Counted from the first letter of the stretch, positions 1 to 9,623 are shown. The stretch is DNA of 38,593 bases from Candidatus Woesearchaeota archaeon (GCA_016935125.1 JAFGRM010000043.1:1-38593); one strand, 5' to 3'. Made by a program: numbers and translations. Notes: generated by a model from the sequence alone, not told the origin.

Positions 1-55
1 AAACTTGATATAAATACAAGAAAATTAATTTAACTAACTAAAGATTAACTACTTA

Positions 56-406
56 ATGTTAGTTTATTTTACAACAAAAGATTTATATACTAAATATGTT
101 AAAAGATTTTGCATGCATGATTATGAAGGCTTTATCAAACATGGCAACAGGATGCTGATCTACACGTATTCTACCAAGCACCTGCTGAAAAAAGATAAAG
201 TAAGGTTCTATTATGCCCTAAAAGGCAGGGATGGCAAATCTGGAGTCGTAAAGAGCATGAAGATTGTCCACCTTGGAAGGACTGTCCTCATGATCCACGA
301 ACGTTATGATGAAGATATCCAGCAGTTCATGAAAGTATGGAACCTGCCTTACACAAGAAGAAAAGCGGTTGTAGACGAAGAGTTAATGAGAGGTGGTCCT
401 CCATGA
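56..406 (+). CDS. hypothetical protein, 116 aa
   Basis: Open frame whose stop overlaps the next gene start in an ATGA arrangement at 403-406, consistent with translational coupling. Confidence 0.6.
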   Translation: MLVYFTTKDLYTKYVKRFCMHDYEGFIKHGNRMLIYTYSTKHLLKKDKVRFYYALKGRDGKSGVVKSMKIVHLGRTVLMIHERYDEDIQQFMKVWNLPYTRRKAVVDEELMRGGPP

Positions 407-3400
407 AGCCCTCTTACTCCTCCATGAGAGATCATTCCATAACAACTGCAGGAATCATTGTGTTTATCTCAGTTACCCTCATGTTGGTTATCCTTGCATC
501 AGCTTCTGCAATCGCCATACAATACACAGTCTGCAGCACAGGATGCAACTTCACCACCATAACAGAAGGCCTTGATAACATCTCTGGCTCTGCAAACACG
601 CTCCTCATAAACGGGTCTGGATCCTATCAAATGGCAGGCACAACAACATCCCCTGTCAATGCCTCATCCAGCTCAGGCGCTATCGAGATCAGCGCCCATG
701 ATGTTGTCCTCGACTGCAACAACACAAACATCACAGGCAACAGCTCAGGATACGGCATCTATGCCTACGCAAGCAACATAACGATAAGGAACTGCAGGAT
801 CGACAGCTACGCATCAGGCATATTCCTAAATGATGTCAGCGGCAGCTCAAGCATCATCAATGACACCATATCCAGCTGCTCATACGGGATAAGGCTGACG
901 AACACAAACAGCTCAGCCATAGTTAGAAACACAATAAGCTCTGCACTGACAAGGGCGATCCTGTTCAACTCAGCAGTAAACAACAGTGTCATCAGCTCAG
1001 CCATAACATCATCTGCTGGCGATGTTGAATCTGCTGGCAGCGGGACTACAAACAGGCTAATCAACACGACATTCGACTCGACCAAGCTAACATTTTCTGA
1101 GAATGCCAATTTGTATGTAAACTGGTTCGTGACTGCATATATCAATGATTCATATGGCAACCCGGTAAACAACACGACAGTGAACATAACTGACACATAC
1201 TCTTCGGCAGTAAGCCTGCTCACTACAGACGCAGACGGATATACAGAGCAGGTAAACATAAGCCAGTACATGATAAACAATACAGGCAGGCTTTATTTTT
1301 CAAACCATACGTTCCATGCAGACAACGGGACAAGCTCGGCAACAGCAGCAGTGAACATAACAGGATCAATGACAGTGGGGCTGACATTTGATGTGATGGC
1401 AGCTTCTCTGAGCATAAATTACCCGCAGAACAACTCAAACCTCGGAAACGACACAGAATGGGTGATGCTGAACATAACGACAGATGAAGATGCATACTGC
1501 AGGTACAGCAACAGCAGCGAAAGCTTTAACTTCAGCTCAGAAGGACTTTTGTTCACGACAACCGGCGGGCCTGTGCACGGGATAAACTATTCAGGCCTTG
1601 CGCCGAACACCAACTATACTATATATTACAAGTGCAACGACAGCGCAGGAAATATCAACAGCCCGGGCATCATGCACAGGTTCAGCGTCAATATGACACC
1701 TGACACGAGCCTGCCTATAATAAGCAACATCTCGGCCGACAGGACAAACACCACTGCAACAATAATATGGGATACTGACGACATGAGCAACTCGACAGTC
1801 TATTATGGCACAAGCGCATCAGCACTGTCATCCAGCGCATCGAACTCGACCATCACAAGCGCACATTCAGTTACCTTAAGCGGGCTCTCATCAAACACTA
1901 CCTATTACTACAATGTAAGCTCATGCAACGCATTTGGCTACTGCAACACCTCAACCACAGGCAGTTTTACAACGCTTGACCTTACACCGCCAGTAATATC
2001 TGCTGTTAGCACTGCCGCAACATCTATCTATTCCGCAAGGATAACCTGGACCACTGAAGAGGGCGCGACAAGCACTGTCAGGTATGGGACAGCTTCAGGG
2101 ATCTATACTGCAACAGCAAGCAACTCAAGCATGCTTACAAGCCATTCTATGAACATCAGCGGCCTTGCAGCATCAACAACATATTATTACAGGGTGAACA
2201 GCACAGACGCAGACGGCAACAGCATAGAGAGCGGCGAATACAGCTTCTCGACACTTGCCGAGCCAGACTTGACAGCGCCGACAATAACATTTTCCATAAC
2301 AAATATGTCCACAGTCGCAGAGTGGAGAAACATCCTGTTGCAGGTCACGACAAACGAGGCGGCAACATGCATAGTTGACGCACAGAAGCTCGGGATTACT
2401 ACATCAACAGCTGACCTTGCCATGGCTTCATCATCATCGACAGGCTACCTTGTGCATACAAGGTATTTCAATGCAAGCGCTGACTCAGTAGGGATTGACA
2501 ATTATTTCACAGTCAAATGCACAGACTCAAACATGAACTCTGGGACAAACGTAATCTTCTTCAGGCTCTATGACACGACCCTGCCCACTCTTGCATTCAG
2601 TGCTCCCACTCCTCAAGACTCTGGGCACACAAGCAACCAGACACTTGCAGTAAGCGTCACTGCAGGCGAACCCCCTTATACAGGCTACCCAAAGATTAAG
2701 GTGGACAGCGCGGCTGCTGCATCCATGACAGCCGGCAGCGGGCTTGGCTACACATATACATCAGGGACCCAGGCAGAGGGGGACCATACGTTCATAGTCT
2801 CGATGCGCGACGCAAAGGGAAATGAGATAAACTATACAAGGACATATACCATAGATATCACAGAGCCGGAGATCACTGTATACTTTCCAGATGGAAAAAA
2901 GATAAAGAACTGCAACGAAGTCACGCTGAATGTCAGTCTTGATGAAGAGGGAAGCTGCGAATACGAGCTGTTCGAAGACCTTGAGGATGATTATGACGAC
3001 TGCGTAACAGATTGCGACGATGACTATGACGACTGCGTCGAAGATGCCAATGAAGAGGATACGACTGCTGAAAAGACAGCGGCAAAAGCCATATGCACAG
3101 ATGATAAGGAATCATGCGAAGAGACATGTGAAGATGACAGGTATGACAGCAAGAAAACAGGCTCATTGAAGCTTGAATACGGCATCTCTGACTGCTATGA
3201 CAACTGCGACGACCTTGAGGACGACTGCAAGGACGCATGCAGCGACACAAGGTCATTATGCTATGCTTCTGCATCTACAAGCGAGGCAAGGGAAGACTGC
3301 GAGGATGATTATGACGACTGCAAGGATGACTGCAGCGACGACCTGGATGACTGCATAGATGAATGCGACGACGAGGAGGAGTTCAATCTCTTCAAGAGCC

Positions 3401-5082
3401 TTGACACTACCTGCTTCTCAGACGGAAGCTACATGATAACATACTCCTGCCTGGACCTTGCCTTTAACCTGGTAGAGGAGAATGTCTCATTCGAGATCGA
3501 GGACACTACACCGCCTGTCATCCTATCTCAGGAGCCGAACGGCACGACGATTTACAGCTCATCTGCAACCCTCAGGGCATACACAAGCGAGGACTCATTA
3601 TGCAAGTTCTCAGAATCTGACAAGAGCTACGCTTCTATGGAATACTACTTCATCCAGACAGGCACTGCCCACAGCTTTACAATGAATAACCTAAATGACG
3701 GGGATTATACATATTACGTCAGGTGCAATGACACCAGAGGCAACGTGATGGCCTCTTCAGGCGTGATCAGGTTCACAATTGACTCAACTAGCATCTCGAG
3801 CAACCTCGCTGTCAAGTCATTCGCGACAATCGAGGCGAACACCTCTGCCACATTTAAGCCTGACAAGCCAGAGATCGCAATAACTGAGCTTGATATTATT
3901 CTAAACGAGAACGTCAACAACGCAAAGTTCAGCATAAGCAAGGCTGCTGACAGGGGATCTGTCCCTGCACCTGCTGACACGCCCTACCAATACATAAACA
4001 TCGAAAAAGAGGGTGTGATGAACAGCCAGATAAAAAGCATAATAATACAGTTCAAGGTCGACAAGGCCTGGCTCAGCTCAAACAGCCTCAATTCAGAGCA
4101 TATATACCTAAGCAAATACACCACGCAATGGAACGATATACCTACAACACAAGTAAGCGAAGACAGCGCATACTACTATTATGAGGCTGAGGTAAGCGAC
4201 CTGAGCTTCTTTGGCATAATGGCCAAAAAGCCTGTAGAGCAGGCCGCAGATCAGCAGGCAGCTGACAGCACACCTGGGCAGGCAGAAAAGATACCTGTAG
4301 ATGGAGACTCCTCTAATGCAGCAGCTGGAACAGGAGAAGAGAGCAAGGCTCCAGATGTCGAAGAGCCTGTCGAGATCAGCGACAAAGGAGGCTCATCGCT
4401 CCTTATATGGATACTCCTTTTGTGTGTTGTGGTTGTGGGAGGCGGTCTTGCCTTCTATTTTGTCTACATGCATAGACACCCCCAACAAGACTCCTCGGCA
4501 AGTCCGCAGATACAACCAACACGGGATTCTATGGCTGCAGCAGGCACAAGCCCTGTTGCAGCTGTTTCCTCCTCTTCTGAGGACACAGGTGCTTATGGAG
4601 GTTCCCTTTCTTCTGAGGGGCCTGATGAGGTTGCAGCATATATACATGAATCACTAAAGTCTGGCGCAGCCCCTGAGGATGTAAGAAGGATCCTTGTCGA
4701 AGCTGGCCATGATGAGAACAGGATTGACATGCTCTTGGACCAGGTCTCAGCCGACAATGCAGACAATGAGCTGGTGAACTACATCAGCGCATCTCTTGCA
4801 AGAGGACAAAAGCCTGATGATGTAATGAGCACGCTTGTTGATGCAGGCCATGACCCTGCAAACATCAAAGCATTGATGAATCCGCTAACAGAACATTATG
4901 AAAGGCTCTTTTCTGACAAGGAACTTGTAGACTATGTCTATAAGTGCCTGAGTGAAGGGCTTTCTGGCAAAGAGATAGAAAAGCTTCTTGTTGATGCAGG
5001 CCATCCTGCTGAAGACATGAAGATGCTCATAGATAAGGTAAAGAACGAAAGATGGTTTATCCAATCAGGCAGATCAGAATAA
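403..5082 (+). CDS. Giant surface protein: signal/TM N-terminus, beta-helix-like Asn/Ser-rich region, Fn3/Ig-like domains, Asp/Cys-rich insertion, C-terminal TM and cytosolic helical repeats
   Basis: Probable start is MKPSYSSMRDHSITTAG at 403 rather than 337. Shows a hydrophobic N-terminus, many N-x-S/T sequons, repeated ISNISADRT..STVYYGTS..TYYYNVSS Fn3-like units, the TM SSLLIWILLLCVVVVGGGLAFYFVYMHRH, and three C-terminal repeats. Confidence 0.85.
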   Translation: MKPSYSSMRDHSITTAGIIVFISVTLMLVILASASAIAIQYTVCSTGCNFTTITEGLDNISGSANTLLINGSGSYQMAGTTTSPVNASSSSGAIEISAHDVVLDCNNTNITGNSSGYGIYAYASNITIRNCRIDSYASGIFLNDVSGSSSIINDTISSCSYGIRLTNTNSSAIVRNTISSALTRAILFNSAVNNSVISSAITSSAGDVESAGSGTTNRLINTTFDSTKLTFSENANLYVNWFVTAYINDSYGNPVNNTTVNITDTYSSAVSLLTTDADGYTEQVNISQYMINNTGRLYFSNHTFHADNGTSSATAAVNITGSMTVGLTFDVMAASLSINYPQNNSNLGNDTEWVMLNITTDEDAYCRYSNSSESFNFSSEGLLFTTTGGPVHGINYSGLAPNTNYTIYYKCNDSAGNINSPGIMHRFSVNMTPDTSLPIISNISADRTNTTATIIWDTDDMSNSTVYYGTSASALSSSASNSTITSAHSVTLSGLSSNTTYYYNVSSCNAFGYCNTSTTGSFTTLDLTPPVISAVSTAATSIYSARITWTTEEGATSTVRYGTASGIYTATASNSSMLTSHSMNISGLAASTTYYYRVNSTDADGNSIESGEYSFSTLAEPDLTAPTITFSITNMSTVAEWRNILLQVTTNEAATCIVDAQKLGITTSTADLAMASSSSTGYLVHTRYFNASADSVGIDNYFTVKCTDSNMNSGTNVIFFRLYDTTLPTLAFSAPTPQDSGHTSNQTLAVSVTAGEPPYTGYPKIKVDSAAAASMTAGSGLGYTYTSGTQAEGDHTFIVSMRDAKGNEINYTRTYTIDITEPEITVYFPDGKKIKNCNEVTLNVSLDEEGSCEYELFEDLEDDYDDCVTDCDDDYDDCVEDANEEDTTAEKTAAKAICTDDKESCEETCEDDRYDSKKTGSLKLEYGISDCYDNCDDLEDDCKDACSDTRSLCYASASTSEAREDCEDDYDDCKDDCSDDLDDCIDECDDEEEFNLFKSLDTTCFSDGSYMITYSCLDLAFNLVEENVSFEIEDTTPPVILSQEPNGTTIYSSSATLRAYTSEDSLCKFSESDKSYASMEYYFIQTGTAHSFTMNNLNDGDYTYYVRCNDTRGNVMASSGVIRFTIDSTSISSNLAVKSFATIEANTSATFKPDKPEIAITELDIILNENVNNAKFSISKAADRGSVPAPADTPYQYINIEKEGVMNSQIKSIIIQFKVDKAWLSSNSLNSEHIYLSKYTTQWNDIPTTQVSEDSAYYYYEAEVSDLSFFGIMAKKPVEQAADQQAADSTPGQAEKIPVDGDSSNAAAGTGEESKAPDVEEPVEISDKGGSSLLIWILLLCVVVVGGGLAFYFVYMHRHPQQDSSASPQIQPTRDSMAAAGTSPVAAVSSSSEDTGAYGGSLSSEGPDEVAAYIHESLKSGAAPEDVRRILVEAGHDENRIDMLLDQVSADNADNELVNYISASLARGQKPDDVMSTLVDAGHDPANIKALMNPLTEHYERLFSDKELVDYVYKCLSEGLSGKEIEKLLVDAGHPAEDMKMLIDKVKNERWFIQSGRSE

Positions 5083-5381
5083 GAAAACCAGAATGGAAAA
5101 ACAAGAATAAGAAAACCAAACTGGAAGAACCAGACCAAGAGAGGAAAATAACCTAAGAATCCTCTTAAAATCTTCTTAACCCGCACCTTTGCATCTCTAT
5201 CTATTCTATTATTCTGCCAAACCTTGATTAGGTTAGTGAGGATTAGTGTAGATATTATGTTAGAGAGGACAATAATGATACAGACTGCAACAGACATACA
5301 CTGTTACCTCTAAAGAATGCTACATAAAGTTTTAATAATAATGCAGTTATAATGATTTAAAGTTTTTGTAGTGGTGGTAAT

Positions 5382-6245
5382 ATGGGGCTTTTTGGATTTG
5401 GAAAGAAAAAGAATGAAGAGCAAGCATCTCAGCCAGACAGCAATGTGAATATGCTTGACCCACCTCCAGCGCCTGCAGAGATGGGTACGTTTGGAAAGAT
5501 AGAAGATACAAGATCAGGCATGGATCCTATATTTTCTGAGGTGGAGCAGACAGCAGTAGACAAGCAGTTCCAGACCCCTGAAGAGTTGCCGACAGACTTC
5601 CTGCCAGATGAGATCAGTGTAGAAAATCCAGAGCCTATGCCTGAATCGGATGAGATAAGTAGCAATCAAGCAGCACCACAAGAGCCAGGTCCAGAGCTAG
5701 CTGCACTCCAGAAGGAACCTGCTGCCACACAGCTTGGAGAGCTTAATCAAGAACCATCATCAGCAGGAGCAATTGAAATTGAAGGCAAAGAAGGTACAGC
5801 TGGCGTAGCACAGGCACCAAGAGACATAGAAGCAGTCCAGCTATTCAAAGGGAAAGACCATGGTTACGATGAGCCGGCCATGCCCGGCGAGCTGCCAAAA
5901 TATGAGCCTACCACATCAAACTTTGACATCAAGAACGAGATTATGTCTGAGATCAGGTCAGCAAAAGACTTTGAGAACCATATCCAGAACATCAAGGCAA
6001 CAGTTGACCAGGACAGCTTCAACAGATTCAAAAGAACACCTTATCTAAACTATAACCAGTTCAAGGAGATGGTCAATGTAATCAACTCCATCAGTTCAGA
6101 ATCACAGGTCGGACAGGACGCAATTCTCAGGATCATCGAGATAAATAAGGACATGGATTCCTATTACAGGTCATGGCGTGAAGACCTTGATTATTTTGAG
6201 AAAAAGATAATTAAGCTGGATGGAGTAATATACAAAGGTGATTAG
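5382..6245 (+). CDS. hypothetical protein, acidic/Pro-rich N-terminus with helical C-terminal domain
   Basis: 287-aa ORF preceded by GGTGGT; next gene starts 2 nt after its stop. Confidence 0.7.
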   Translation: MGLFGFGKKKNEEQASQPDSNVNMLDPPPAPAEMGTFGKIEDTRSGMDPIFSEVEQTAVDKQFQTPEELPTDFLPDEISVENPEPMPESDEISSNQAAPQEPGPELAALQKEPAATQLGELNQEPSSAGAIEIEGKEGTAGVAQAPRDIEAVQLFKGKDHGYDEPAMPGELPKYEPTTSNFDIKNEIMSEIRSAKDFENHIQNIKATVDQDSFNRFKRTPYLNYNQFKEMVNVINSISSESQVGQDAILRIIEINKDMDSYYRSWREDLDYFEKKIIKLDGVIYKGD

Positions 6246-6247
6246 AA

Positions 6248-6487
6248 ATGGTCGATTCAGATGTTCATGAACAAGCGGTTTTTGTCAAGATAGATGAATA
6301 CAAAGAAGTTATTGATTTGTTTGAGAAGCTAAGGACTAAACTTGCCCAGGCAAAAGACACACTCAATAAGATTGTTGAACTCAAAAAAGAGGAGCAGACC
6401 GAGATTGACCTATGGAACAACAGCATAAAAGAGATAGAGAAGAAGCTGCATTTCATAGACCAAACACTAGGCGAAACAGAGAATTAA
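6248..6487 (+). CDS. small coiled-coil hypothetical protein, 79 aa
   Basis: Tight operonic spacing; strongly helical, charged sequence. Confidence 0.7.
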   Translation: MVDSDVHEQAVFVKIDEYKEVIDLFEKLRTKLAQAKDTLNKIVELKKEEQTEIDLWNNSIKEIEKKLHFIDQTLGETEN

Positions 6488-6501
6488 TGAGGTTTTAGTA
6501 T

Positions 6502-6903
6502 ATGACAAGCCAAAATGAGATCTTTTACGTGCGAATAAGCGACAGCAAAAAAGTCAGGAAGACTCTGCTTGAGGCATCAAGAGAAATTATACTTATCCTG
6601 CAGAGATATGAGATGTTCAAGCGGCTGCGAGAAGCAAAACTAGAACTCATGGAAGACCTGTCAAACCAGTTCAAGGAAATCCATGAGATCACATCAAAGA
6701 TGAAGATAGAGATGCCTAAAGTCAAGTTTGCACATCAGGCTAAAACAAAGAATATCAAACCTGCTCAGGAAAAAGAGGTAATTCCTAAGGCAAAAGCTCC
6801 CAGGGCAAAGAAGCATAATCTTGAGAAGGAAGAGGAAGCTGAACTAAAAAGGCTTGAAGTTGCAATAAATGAAATAGAGAAAAGGCTTGAGAAGATGAAC
6901 TGA
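6502..6903 (+). CDS. hypothetical helical protein, 133 aa
   Basis: Tight operonic spacing; helical Lys/Glu-rich protein. Confidence 0.7.
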   Translation: MTSQNEIFYVRISDSKKVRKTLLEASREIILILQRYEMFKRLREAKLELMEDLSNQFKEIHEITSKMKIEMPKVKFAHQAKTKNIKPAQEKEVIPKAKAPRAKKHNLEKEEEAELKRLEVAINEIEKRLEKMN

Positions 6904-7033
6904 TTGCTATTTCTTATTTTCTGTTTCTCAATATAATTTTATATATTTATCGATTAGACAGGATTAAAGGTTAACACTTTTCAATAATTTTATAAACTAT
7001 TTGCGGGTTCTGGACTTAACCAAACCTTATCTT

Positions 7034-7174
7034 GCGGGGGTGCCGGAGTGGCCAAACGGGACAGACTCAAGGCATTTGAGTGCAGAGTGCTGCAGGATGC
7101 AGTTCGATGAAGATATCATTTGTGGGCCATCTGTTGGCTTAGTGCCTACGAGGGTTCGAACCCCTTCCCCCGCA
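7034..7174 (+). tRNA. tRNA-Leu (anticodon CAA at 7068-7070) with intron about 7072-7128
   Basis: Acceptor GCGGGGG/CCCCCGC plus A73, T-arm gaggg-TTCGAAC-ccctt, anticodon stem ACAGA/TCTGT with loop CTCAAG|intron|A, and a long variable arm GGC-TTAGT-GCC. Confidence 0.92.
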
Positions 7175-7388
7175 CCTTAACCTTTTATTCTAACAGTGCT
7201 CTACACAATATTTGTGTAGTATTCAGTACTCTATACATAATATTCTTGTGGTTCTCTGATAGGCTAAAACAGAAGCAGACTACCTGTCCGAAAAAGGGAA
7301 ACTGAAAACAATGGCAAAAATTGCCGACAGCCAAAAAAAACAGGCATATCCAATACATTTTAATATCAGAATGCTGGATTTTATTATC

Positions 7389-8084
7389 ATGACAATAAAA
7401 GAGAACCTCGATAAGGTATATGACAAGATCAGGGCAGCAGCTGAAAGGTCAGGAAGAAAGGCAGAAGATATAATGCTTGTTGTCGTAACAAAAAGCGCGA
7501 CAGCAGAGCAGGTTGATGAAGCGATTGGCTGCGGAGCAGCTGTTATAGCAGAAAACAGGATTCAGGCAGCAGAAGATAAGTTCAGGTCGCTTGACAGCCT
7601 GACTAAAAAAGGAAAAGCGCCTGCCCCGGAAAAGCACATGATCGGTCACCTGCAGACAAACAAGGTCAAGGCTGCAGTCAGGCTTTTTGACCTTATCCAG
7701 TCTGTAGACAGCATAAGGCTTGCAGAAGAAATCGACAGGAGAGCCAGTGACATAGGCAGGGAGATGCCTGTATTTATCGAGATAAACCTATCAGGCGAAG
7801 AACAGAGGTATGGCATCCGACCAGAGGATCTAGATGCGTTCTACAAGAGCCTATCAAGGCTGAAAAATCTCAAGGTCACTGGCCTTATGGGCATTGCACC
7901 GCACATCCTTCCTGAAAAGACCAGACCGTATTTCAGAAGGATCAAGAAGCTTTTTGACAGGCTCGGGCTAAGATGGCTCTCTATAGGGATGAGCAATGAT
8001 TATGAGATAGCAATAGAAGAAGGCTCTAACATGGTCAGGATAGGGACTGCAATATTTGCTGAACAAGAGAGACAAGCCATGTAA
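7389..8084 (+). CDS. YggS/PROSC-family pyridoxal-phosphate homeostasis protein
   Basis: Motifs VVVTKSA, AENRIQAAEDKF, HMIGHLQTNKVK, LMGIAP, LSIGMSNDYEIAIEEGSNMVRIGTAIF. The ORF opens at 7311; start MTIKEN at 7389 is likely. Confidence 0.9.
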   Translation: MTIKENLDKVYDKIRAAAERSGRKAEDIMLVVVTKSATAEQVDEAIGCGAAVIAENRIQAAEDKFRSLDSLTKKGKAPAPEKHMIGHLQTNKVKAAVRLFDLIQSVDSIRLAEEIDRRASDIGREMPVFIEINLSGEEQRYGIRPEDLDAFYKSLSRLKNLKVTGLMGIAPHILPEKTRPYFRRIKKLFDRLGLRWLSIGMSNDYEIAIEEGSNMVRIGTAIFAEQERQAM

Positions 8085-8157
8085 AAACTATCTGGCAGCC
8101 ATCTCCAACATCTAATCTTATACACACAAATTCTTGCATACATATAGAAGAATAACC

Positions 8158-8244
8158 TAAATACTACTAAACATACACATAAATATTACTAAACATACAC
8201 ATAAATATTACTAAACATACACATAAATACTACTACACATACAA
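8158..8244. repeat. about 4 copies of a 22-nt tandem repeat (ataaatattactaaacatacac)
   Basis: Units at about 8158-8178, 8179-8200, 8201-8222 and 8223-8244; the middle two are identical. Confidence 0.9.
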
Positions 8245-8318
8245 TAGAAATGAGTATTCCAATATAGACTTTGGACTTCCAATATACTTTTAAAAGCATA
8301 TCAAAAAGATAGTTGCCT

Positions 8319-8480
8319 ATGAAAGACGAAAATGAAAAATTTGTAAATTTTATGCTTGACAGCGCAAAAAAGAAATTTGATCCTATGCCTCCTGAGAAAA
8401 GACGCGAGCTCACTGATGAAGAGCAGGAAAACGTCGACAATTTCCTAAAGGACCTCAAGCGTGGAATAATAAACAGGTGA
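8319..8480 (+). CDS. hypothetical 53-aa acidic protein (MKDENEKFVNFMLDSAKKKFDPMPPEKRRELTDEEQENVDNFLKDLKRGIINR)
   Basis: Clean ATG-TGA frame with a natural charged composition and an upstream TTTTAAAA element. It is below the length cutoff of the supplied ORF track. Confidence 0.65.
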   Translation: MKDENEKFVNFMLDSAKKKFDPMPPEKRRELTDEEQENVDNFLKDLKRGIINR

Positions 8481-8510
8481 TTCATGAGCAAATGCTCACA
8501 TATGGTCTTC

Positions 8511-9623
8511 TTATTTGCGGAACAGTTCCTGGATATCTTTCTTGAACCGAAGAAAGCTGTCCTCTTCGATCGCCTGCCTCATCCTCTCAATAAACCTCTG
8601 CATGAAGTATATGTTATGGTATGTCGCAAGCCTTTTTCCTACACCTTCCTTGTTCTTCAGAAGATGCCTTATGTATGCCCTGCTGAAGTTCTGGCAAGCA
8701 AAACAGCGGCATCCCTCTTCTATCGGGCCAGTGTCTTCTGAATACCTCTTCTGGCCCAGCCTCAACCTGCCTTTGAATGTAAAGAGCGTGCCGTGCCTTG
8801 CATTCCGTGTCGGAAAAGTGCTGTCAAAGCAATCATAGCCCATGGCAACTGTCTCCAACATATCAGCAGGGTTTCCTACGCCCATAACATAATGCGGCTT
8901 CTCTTTTGGAAGAAGAGCAGAAGTCTTCTGTAAAACATCATACATCGACTCGATCGGCTCGCCTATCGCAAGCCCTCCCTGCGCGATCCCGTCAAACCCA
9001 AGCCTTACCATGAACTCTATGCTCTTTTTTCTCATGTCATAGTCAAGCCCTCCCTGTGCAATGCCAAACAGGAGCTGCTTATCTTTCTGGTCGATCTCAT
9101 CATGATGCACCTTGCATCTCCTTGCCCACGAGTGAGTCCTAAGCGTCTTTGAACGCACTTCTCTTATGCTGTCTCCTGCATGAGGTACATCATCAAGGCA
9201 CATCGCAATATCTGACCCGATTGTGTGCTGAACATCCATTGCTTTTTCTGGTGTTATCTCATATGTGATACCATTGAAAGGTGACCTGAAAAATGCAGCT
9301 TGATGCGTGCTTTTCATTATCATATCGTCATCAAGGGACTGGAACCCGCCGCTGTCAGTGAACACCACTTTATCCCAGTTCATGAGCTTATGGATACCTC
9401 CTGCCCTTGATATCAGGTCAAGACCTGGCTGCCATGAGAGGATAAGTGAGTTTGATATGACAGCTTCTGTGCCAATCTTGCCTAAGTCTTCTGAATCAAG
9501 ACACTTTACGCTGCCTTTTGTAGCAACAGGCATATAGAAAGGGGTCTTTATCCTGCCATGCGATGTCTGAAGCTCGCCTACGCGCGCCCCTGTCCTGCTG
9601 TCCTCAGCTAAAATCTTATACAT
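8511..9623 (-). CDS. tgt: queuine/preQ1-type tRNA-guanine transglycosylase (bacterial/eukaryotic-like)
   Basis: FTDSGGFQSL, QGGLDYDMR, GGLAIGE, HYVMGVGNPADM, DSTFPTRNARHGTLFT, and the zinc motif CRCFACQNFSRAYIRHLL. Length 370 aa. Confidence 0.92.
   Translation of the reverse strand: MYKILAEDSRTGARVGELQTSHGRIKTPFYMPVATKGSVKCLDSEDLGKIGTEAVISNSLILSWQPGLDLISRAGGIHKLMNWDKVVFTDSGGFQSLDDDMIMKSTHQAAFFRSPFNGITYEITPEKAMDVQHTIGSDIAMCLDDVPHAGDSIREVRSKTLRTHSWARRCKVHHDEIDQKDKQLLFGIAQGGLDYDMRKKSIEFMVRLGFDGIAQGGLAIGEPIESMYDVLQKTSALLPKEKPHYVMGVGNPADMLETVAMGYDCFDSTFPTRNARHGTLFTFKGRLRLGQKRYSEDTGPIEEGCRCFACQNFSRAYIRHLLKNKEGVGKRLATYHNIYFMQRFIERMRQAIEEDSFLRFKKDIQELFRK

Noticed and set aside
2933-3274. 113-aa minus-strand His/Ser/Arg-rich ORF
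   Set aside because: Antisense of the Asp/Cys-rich coding repeats; composition is explained by codon shadowing.
4938-5297. 119-aa minus-strand hydrophobic ORF
   Set aside because: Overlaps about 145 nt of the well-supported surface protein C-terminus and its C-terminal half is a shadow of that gene.
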